The position numbers and the translations under genes are program-made. Below, piece after piece: positions 14,415 through 18,274 of a stretch of DNA of 18,274 nucleotides. The notes under the pieces were generated by a model, which ran no database searches, had not been told where the DNA came from, and saw nothing but the letters and a program-made list of their open reading frames with translations. The stretch comes from an uncultured Oscillospiraceae bacterium (lineage in GTDB: Bacteria > Bacillota > Clostridia > Oscillospirales > Ruminococcaceae): positions 50,208 through 68,481 of the forward strand of contig CAJUMG010000007.1 in the NCBI GenBank assembly GCA_910587335.1, in the 5' to 3' direction. Every line of letters begins with the position of its first letter. The first letter of the stretch is position 1.

Positions 14415-15656
14415 TCATTTCTCCTTTCCAGCGCTCTGTCCGGCAACAAAACCGGTTGAAAATGCAATTTGTAGATTAAAGCCACCAGTTCTTCCGTCAA
14501 GGTCTAACACTTCACCTGCAAAATATAGTCCTTGGCATAGCTTGGATTCCATTGTTTGGGGGATAATTTCTTTTATATTAACCCCACCTGCGGTAACAAT
14601 AGCTTCTTCAATTGGCAAGAGCCTTTTTGGATGCAAAACCAGATGCTTGATTGTTGTAATGAGCCTTTCACGCTGTTCTCTCGTTATTTGATGTACTTTT
14701 TTATCTGCTGGAATTTGTGATAGACGTACAATAGAAGGAATAATTTTACGTGGAAGCAGTTCAGATAAGGCATTAAAAAAATCCTTATTTTGTTTTGCTT
14801 CAAAATCCCGCAAAATACGTGATTCCAGCTGATGTTTTTCTAAAGCTGGCTTCAGGTCAATTTCCATCGTATATCGAGATAAATCCTTTTTCAAATAAGT
14901 GCTGGAGGTGAGTACCAAAGGACCAGATATACCAAAATGAGTGAAAAGCATCTCCCCCAACTCACTGTAAAGAGGCTTTTTTCTTCCTTGCTCCCATAAA
15001 GTGAGTGTTACATTTTTTAAAGAAAGGCCCATACAGTCCTGGCACCAGTCTTCCTGTGTCTCCACAGGGATCAAAGACGGTCTCGGTGGTATAATTGTAT
15101 GTCCTGCTTGGGTGGCAAGGAGATACCCATCTCCTGTCGAACCTGTCAGAGGATAACTTTTCCCCCCAGTCGCTATAATCACTTTTGGGGCATAGATTAT
15201 ATCGCCTTCATCACTTCGAACGGCATGAACTGCTCCATCTGATATCTCTAATCCAATAATATGCTTTTGCAAGAAAACAACGCCTGCCTTTTGTGCAAAA
15301 GCAACCAATGCATCTACAATGTCCATTGCCTTATCTGAAACTGGAAAGACACGATTTCCTCGCTCGACCTTTAATGGAACGCCCAGACCTTCTACAAGCT
15401 CCATTGTCTTTTGAGGCGAAAAACGATGAATGGGCCCAAAAAGAAATTTGCTGTTGCTGCACACATTTTGCAAAAAAACTTCTTCGGTGCAATTGTTTGT
15501 TACATTACAGCGTCCTTTACCGGTGATCAAAACCTTTCGAGCCATACGAGGATTTCGTTCTATTAAAAGTACTTGTATACCTTCTTTTGCTGCCATACCA
15601 GCGGCAATTAGACCGGCTGCACCTCCGCCTACAACGATTAGGTCAAATTGTTTCAT
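14415..15656 (-). CDS. FAD-dependent oxidoreductase, HI0933/YhiN (BaiN-like) family
   Basis: A 413-residue flavoprotein. The dinucleotide-binding motif VVGGGAAGLIAAG is at residues 8-20, then GKGRCNVTN (47-55), the family segment ATGGKSYPLTGSTGDGY near 162-178, and the C-terminal FAD-contact region AGEVLDLDGRTGGFNLQIAF (about 379-398). The family is widespread; BaiN, one member, has been reported to act on bile-acid intermediates, but most members have no proven substrate, so I give no symbol. ATG 15656 overlaps the regulator's stop as ATGA. It is the second gene of the operon leading into cmk. No residues of the FAD motifs are missing. Confidence 0.88.
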   Translation of the reverse strand: MKQFDLIVVGGGAAGLIAAGMAAKEGIQVLLIERNPRMARKVLITGKGRCNVTNNCTEEVFLQNVCSNSKFLFGPIHRFSPQKTMELVEGLGVPLKVERGNRVFPVSDKAMDIVDALVAFAQKAGVVFLQKHIIGLEISDGAVHAVRSDEGDIIYAPKVIIATGGKSYPLTGSTGDGYLLATQAGHTIIPPRPSLIPVETQEDWCQDCMGLSLKNVTLTLWEQGRKKPLYSELGEMLFTHFGISGPLVLTSSTYLKKDLSRYTMEIDLKPALEKHQLESRILRDFEAKQNKDFFNALSELLPRKIIPSIVRLSQIPADKKVHQITREQRERLITTIKHLVLHPKRLLPIEEAIVTAGGVNIKEIIPQTMESKLCQGLYFAGEVLDLDGRTGGFNLQIAFSTGFVAGQSAGKEK

Positions 15657-16525
15657 CTACGGGGCTCCTCAATCTTTTCATATACGCTATACTCATCCCA
15701 GATTTTTTCTAAGCGCTCATACGTTACCGAAATTTCATCTTTTTTCCGAATACCTATGGCGACAATCAAAGCATTAATCATGCTCAGAGGTGCAACCAAT
15801 GAATCTACAAAAGAAGCCATGTCGCTGCGTGCTAAAAGAAGATGGTCTGAAATTTCGGCAATGGGCGAAATTTCAGAATCTGTAATGGCAATTACCTTTG
15901 CACCACTTTGCTTTGCAAAGGTGGCGGCATTTACAGTTCGCTTTGAATAGCGCGGAAAGGTGATCCCAATAAAAACGTCCCCTTCCCTGATCCGCATAAT
16001 TTGCTCAAACATTTCGCTGGTGCTGGTGGTATTTACCAAACGTACACTCTCAAAAATCTGATTGAAATAAAAGCTCATAAATCCAGATAAAGCCGAGGCA
16101 CTGCGCACACCAAGAATATAGATGTTTTTTGCATTAACGATTGTATCTACCGCCTGTTCGAAATCTACAACAGAGATTTTTTCCATTGTGCGGCGAATTT
16201 TTTCAATGTCCAGATTCAATACCTTATGCAGAATATTGCCTTCTCCCAATTGATCATTTGTAACCTCCATCCGTTGTACAGAGGTTAAACGGTTGCGAAT
16301 CAATTCCTGCAAAGACCGTTGGAGCTGGGGGTATCCTTCAAATCCTAATTCTGATGCAAAGCGAACGACTGTCGATTCACTAACACCAACGGTTACTCCT
16401 AATTTTGCCGCTGTCATAAAAGCCGCTTTGTCATAATGCTCCAGAATATATTGTGCAATTAGCTTTTGTCCTTTTGAAAATCCCGACATTTGCTGTGTAA
16501 TCGAATAAATCAAATCCCTGCCCAT
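15653..16525 (-). CDS. MurR/RpiR-family transcriptional regulator
   Basis: A 290-residue regulator. The N-terminal HTH_6 domain (about 1-77) contains the recognition pattern GVSESTVVRFASELGFEGYPQL. The C-terminal SIS domain (about 120-255) normally binds a phosphosugar or amino-sugar phosphate; its core is seen around NIYILGVRSAS and GDVFIGITFPRYSKRTV. The start is ATG 16525, preceded by GAGGG. It is the first gene of a five-gene operon (regulator, oxidoreductase, cmk, plsC, ispH-rpsA) and has its own promoter. A phosphosugar sensor here might link sugar status to envelope and translation genes, but that is inference. No target operator was identified. Confidence 0.9.
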   Translation of the reverse strand: MGRDLIYSITQQMSGFSKGQKLIAQYILEHYDKAAFMTAAKLGVTVGVSESTVVRFASELGFEGYPQLQRSLQELIRNRLTSVQRMEVTNDQLGEGNILHKVLNLDIEKIRRTMEKISVVDFEQAVDTIVNAKNIYILGVRSASALSGFMSFYFNQIFESVRLVNTTSTSEMFEQIMRIREGDVFIGITFPRYSKRTVNAATFAKQSGAKVIAITDSEISPIAEISDHLLLARSDMASFVDSLVAPLSMINALIVAIGIRKKDEISVTYERLEKIWDEYSVYEKIEEPRR

Positions 16526-16561
16526 GCCCTCACCCTCTTTAAGTAAAGTTATCTGGATATT

Positions 16562-16590
16562 ATTGTATCTTTCTCACTACAAAAATGCAA
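16562..16590 (-). promoter_or_regulatory. Promoter of the rpiR-to-rpsA operon
   Basis: On the minus strand: -35 TTGCAT (16590-16585), a 17-base spacer, -10 TACAAT (16567-16562). It lies just after the spoVG terminator and 36 bases before the regulator's ATG, so it is the natural start of the operon. Confidence 0.65.
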
Positions 16591-16628
16591 GAGATTTTGC
16601 AGGAATTTCATTTTTACTTGTCAGATAT

Positions 16629-16677
16629 GTAATCAAAAAAGGATAACTGTCAAAAACAGTTATCCTTTTTTGATTAC
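16629..16677 (-). terminator. Very strong terminator of spoVG
   Basis: A perfect 22-bp inverted repeat, 16629-16650 with 16656-16677, with a 5-base loop. The stem ends in runs of six A and six T, giving a usable T tract on either strand. It overlaps the spoVG stop codon (16674-16676). It should insulate spoVG from the operon downstream. Confidence 0.92.
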
Positions 16678-16973
16678 CAGCGGTTTTTACCGCCACCTTC
16701 TGTATAAGCCTCCTGCTGGGAAAGATGCTTGTGATATTCCTCTAAAATCAAGCCCTCCAGTGTTTTTCGCCCTTCCATTGTGATTGGATGAACAATGTCC
16801 CGAAATACCCCATTGTCATCCTTTCTGCTTGGCATTGCCACGAATAGCCGTTCGCTTCCCTCAATGACCTTAATATCATGTACAGCCAGATCCTGGTCGA
16901 TTGTCACCGATACTAATGCTTTGAGCTTTCCTTCTTCATAGGTTTTTCTGATTCGGATATCTGTTACATTCAT
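16674..16973 (-). CDS. spoVG: SpoVG septation and sporulation regulator
   Basis: A small (99-residue) conserved nucleic-acid-binding protein. In Bacillus it affects asymmetric septation, sporulation and many surface and virulence genes. The N-terminal MNVTDIRIRKTY, the central VIEGSERLFVAMPSRK and the DIVHPI segment are nearly textbook. The length is normal for the family, and the C-terminal tail is Gly/Lys-rich. The SD is a strong AAGGAGGG, 9 bases before ATG 16973. It is transcribed alone, divergently from murC across 157 bases, and followed at once by a perfect terminator. Confidence 0.96.
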   Translation of the reverse strand: MNVTDIRIRKTYEEGKLKALVSVTIDQDLAVHDIKVIEGSERLFVAMPSRKDDNGVFRDIVHPITMEGRKTLEGLILEEYHKHLSQQEAYTEGGGKNRW

Positions 16974-17002
16974 CGTGATTTTCCCTCCTTGTTGATATTT
17001 TT

Positions 17003-17032
17003 AGTATGGAACAAAGGAAAAACCTTATGCAA
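17003..17032 (-). promoter_or_regulatory. Possible spoVG promoter
   Basis: On the minus strand: -35 TTGCAT (17032-17027), an 18-base spacer, -10 CATACT (17008-17003). It is a moderate match to sigma-A. I did not find a sigma-H-type AGGA/GAAT pair of the kind that drives spoVG in Bacillus. Confidence 0.35.
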
Positions 17033-17066
17033 TCTGAAAAAATCTTTGCAAATTTTTTAAAAGGTG

Positions 17067-17095
17067 TTTATTTTATTCTGATAAAGCAATATAAT
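17067..17095 (+). promoter_or_regulatory. Promoter for murC
   Basis: -10 TATAAT (17090-17095) with a 17-base spacer and a weak -35, TTTATT (17067-17072). A second TATAAT at 17110-17115 has no -35 and would leave almost no leader. The first is the better candidate. Confidence 0.45.
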
Positions 17096-17130
17096 AAACA
17101 TACAAATCCTATAATTTAGGGGGCTTATTT

Positions 17131-18274
17131 GTGTGTGGCAGTTATGAAGAAATATTAAAAAACAAAAAACATTTTCATTTCATTGGTATTGGCGGCTCTG
17201 GCATGTTTCCGCTTGTGCAAATCCTTCATCAAAAAGGCTGCCATATCACTGGTTCGGATAACAATGAAACCGATACAGTAGAATATGAGCGCAACGTACT
17301 GGGGATACCCGTTTTTATCGGACATGATCCAGCCAATTTGGATGGAGCAGATTGTGTCATCTATACAGCTGCTGTTTCTAAAGAAAACCCCGAATTGGCG
17401 GCCGCTTTGCATTCCGGCGCACTGGTTTTGGAACGGGCTAAGATGTTGGGCCTCATTTCGCAAGGATATCACAATGCAATCTGTGTTTCAGGTACCCATG
17501 GAAAAACGACAACTTCTTCTATGATTACGCAGATTTTGCTTGGGGCCGGACTGGACCCTTCTGTGGTAATAGGGGGTAAATTGCCTTTGCTTCACGGCAG
17601 CGGACGGGTTGGCGATAGTGATTTAATGATCTGTGAAGCCTGTGAGTTTCATGATCATTTTTTAGAATTGTCCCCAGATATATCAGTTATTTTAAACATT
17701 GACGCTGATCATTTGGAATATTTTGGAACACTGGAAAATATTATCCGCTCATTCCATAAATTTTCAGAAAAAACAAGCCGAACTTTGATTATAAACGGTG
17801 ATGATAAAAATACCAGGAAAGCGATAGAAGGATTAACGGGCAAAGAAGTTATCACCTTTGGGTCAGATTCATCCTGTGACTATTACCCTATTAACGTATC
17901 TTATCACCCACAAGGAGTAACTGCTTTTACGCTCATGTATAAAGGCGAAAAATTGGCAGACCTGTCACTTTCTGTTCCAGGAAAACATAACATTTTAAAT
18001 GCTGTGGCAGCTTGTGCTGCTAGCCTGAAGGTCGGAGTTAGCCCAAAACAGATAGGAGAGAATCTGAGAGAATTTCATGGGGCAAAACGCCGGTTCGAAA
18101 TTTTGGGTGAAAAAAATGGTTTCACGATTGCCGATGACTATGCTCACCATCCAGCTGAGCTGGAGGCGACTTTAAAAGCGGCAAAGGAAATGCATTTTCA
18201 CAAGGTGTGGGCGGTATTTCAGCCATTTACCTTTTCCCGCACAAAAATTCTGTTTGATGATTTTGTTCGGGTGC
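17131..18274 (+). CDS. murC: UDP-N-acetylmuramate--L-alanine ligase, 3' end cut by the window
   Basis: Adds L-Ala to UDP-MurNAc using ATP, the first step of the peptide side chain of peptidoglycan, in the cytoplasm. The start is GTG 17131, with AGGGGG at 17118-17123 seven bases upstream. About 381 codons are present of the usual 455-465. The N-terminal nucleotide-binding IGIGGSGM (18-25), the P-loop GTHGKTTT (121-128), the substrate segment CEACEFHDHFL, NIDADHLEYF (about 189-198) and the C-terminal DDYAHHPAE are all in place. The variant CEACE in place of EADES is seen in other clostridial MurC proteins. It is divergent from spoVG. Nothing suggests it is broken; the last domain lies outside the window. 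Confidence 0.95.
   Translation, partial: MCGSYEEILKNKKHFHFIGIGGSGMFPLVQILHQKGCHITGSDNNETDTVEYERNVLGIPVFIGHDPANLDGADCVIYTAAVSKENPELAAALHSGALVLERAKMLGLISQGYHNAICVSGTHGKTTTSSMITQILLGAGLDPSVVIGGKLPLLHGSGRVGDSDLMICEACEFHDHFLELSPDISVILNIDADHLEYFGTLENIIRSFHKFSEKTSRTLIINGDDKNTRKAIEGLTGKEVITFGSDSSCDYYPINVSYHPQGVTAFTLMYKGEKLADLSLSVPGKHNILNAVAACAASLKVGVSPKQIGENLREFHGAKRRFEILGEKNGFTIADDYAHHPAELEATLKAAKEMHFHKVWAVFQPFTFSRTKILFDDFVRV

Noticed and set aside
14260..14691. 143-residue plus-strand frame
   Set aside because: Antisense to cmk and the FAD oxidoreductase; both are clear.
1..18274. CRISPR array, tRNA/rRNA, insertion sequence, prophage or attachment site
   Set aside because: No regularly spaced repeats, clover-leaf genes, transposase or phage proteins were seen; the only recombinase lacks accompanying element genes.

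Overview
The window looks like chromosomal DNA from a low-GC, spore-forming Firmicute of class Clostridia, probably Oscillospiraceae/Ruminococcaceae-like. The basis is the gene set (cwlD, spoVG, an ispH-rpsA fusion next to cmk and plsC), strong Shine-Dalgarno (SD) sequences of the GGAGG type, and the codon use. No tRNA, rRNA, CRISPR array, insertion sequence or phage gene was seen.

Layout. (1) 1-2800, plus strand: the end of an unidentified membrane protein gene, then the cell-wall amidase cwlD and the DNA-repair ATPase radA. The radA frame breaks near 2655, and its conserved C-terminal tail continues in another frame to 2796. (2) 2870-3080: a strong hairpin and a 48-residue Cys-rich protein gene on the minus strand with a TTG start. 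(3) 3197-5438, plus: a membrane-fusion protein and a MacB/FtsX-type permease with no ATPase gene beside them. (4) 5435-6442, minus: a Xer-type tyrosine recombinase, converging on the permease with a 4-base overlap. (5) 6443-6698: a divergent promoter region holding a perfect 13-bp inverted repeat. (6) 6699-8261, plus: a YtcJ-like amidohydrolase that seems to lack most of the expected metal-binding histidines. (7) 8322-10841, minus: an MBOAT acyltransferase and a DHHW partner, a typical pair for O-acylation of surface glycans. (8) 11192-16525, minus: one tightly packed operon reading rpiR, FAD oxidoreductase, cmk, plsC, ispH-rpsA, with its own promoter and terminator. (9) 16674-16973, minus: spoVG with a very strong terminator. 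(10) From 17131, plus: murC, divergent from spoVG and cut by the window edge.

How the genes fit together. Much of the window serves the cell envelope and sporulation: murC (peptidoglycan precursor), cwlD (spore cortex), spoVG, plsC (phospholipid), ispH (isoprenoid precursors for the lipid carrier), and MBOAT/DHHW (surface decoration). cmk and rpsA add nucleotide metabolism and translation. The observations most worth checking are an internal SD and ATG inside ispH-rpsA that could make free ribosomal protein S1, the amidohydrolase with degenerate metal ligands, the radA frameshift, the small Cys-rich gene, and a dif-like palindrome upstream of the recombinase.
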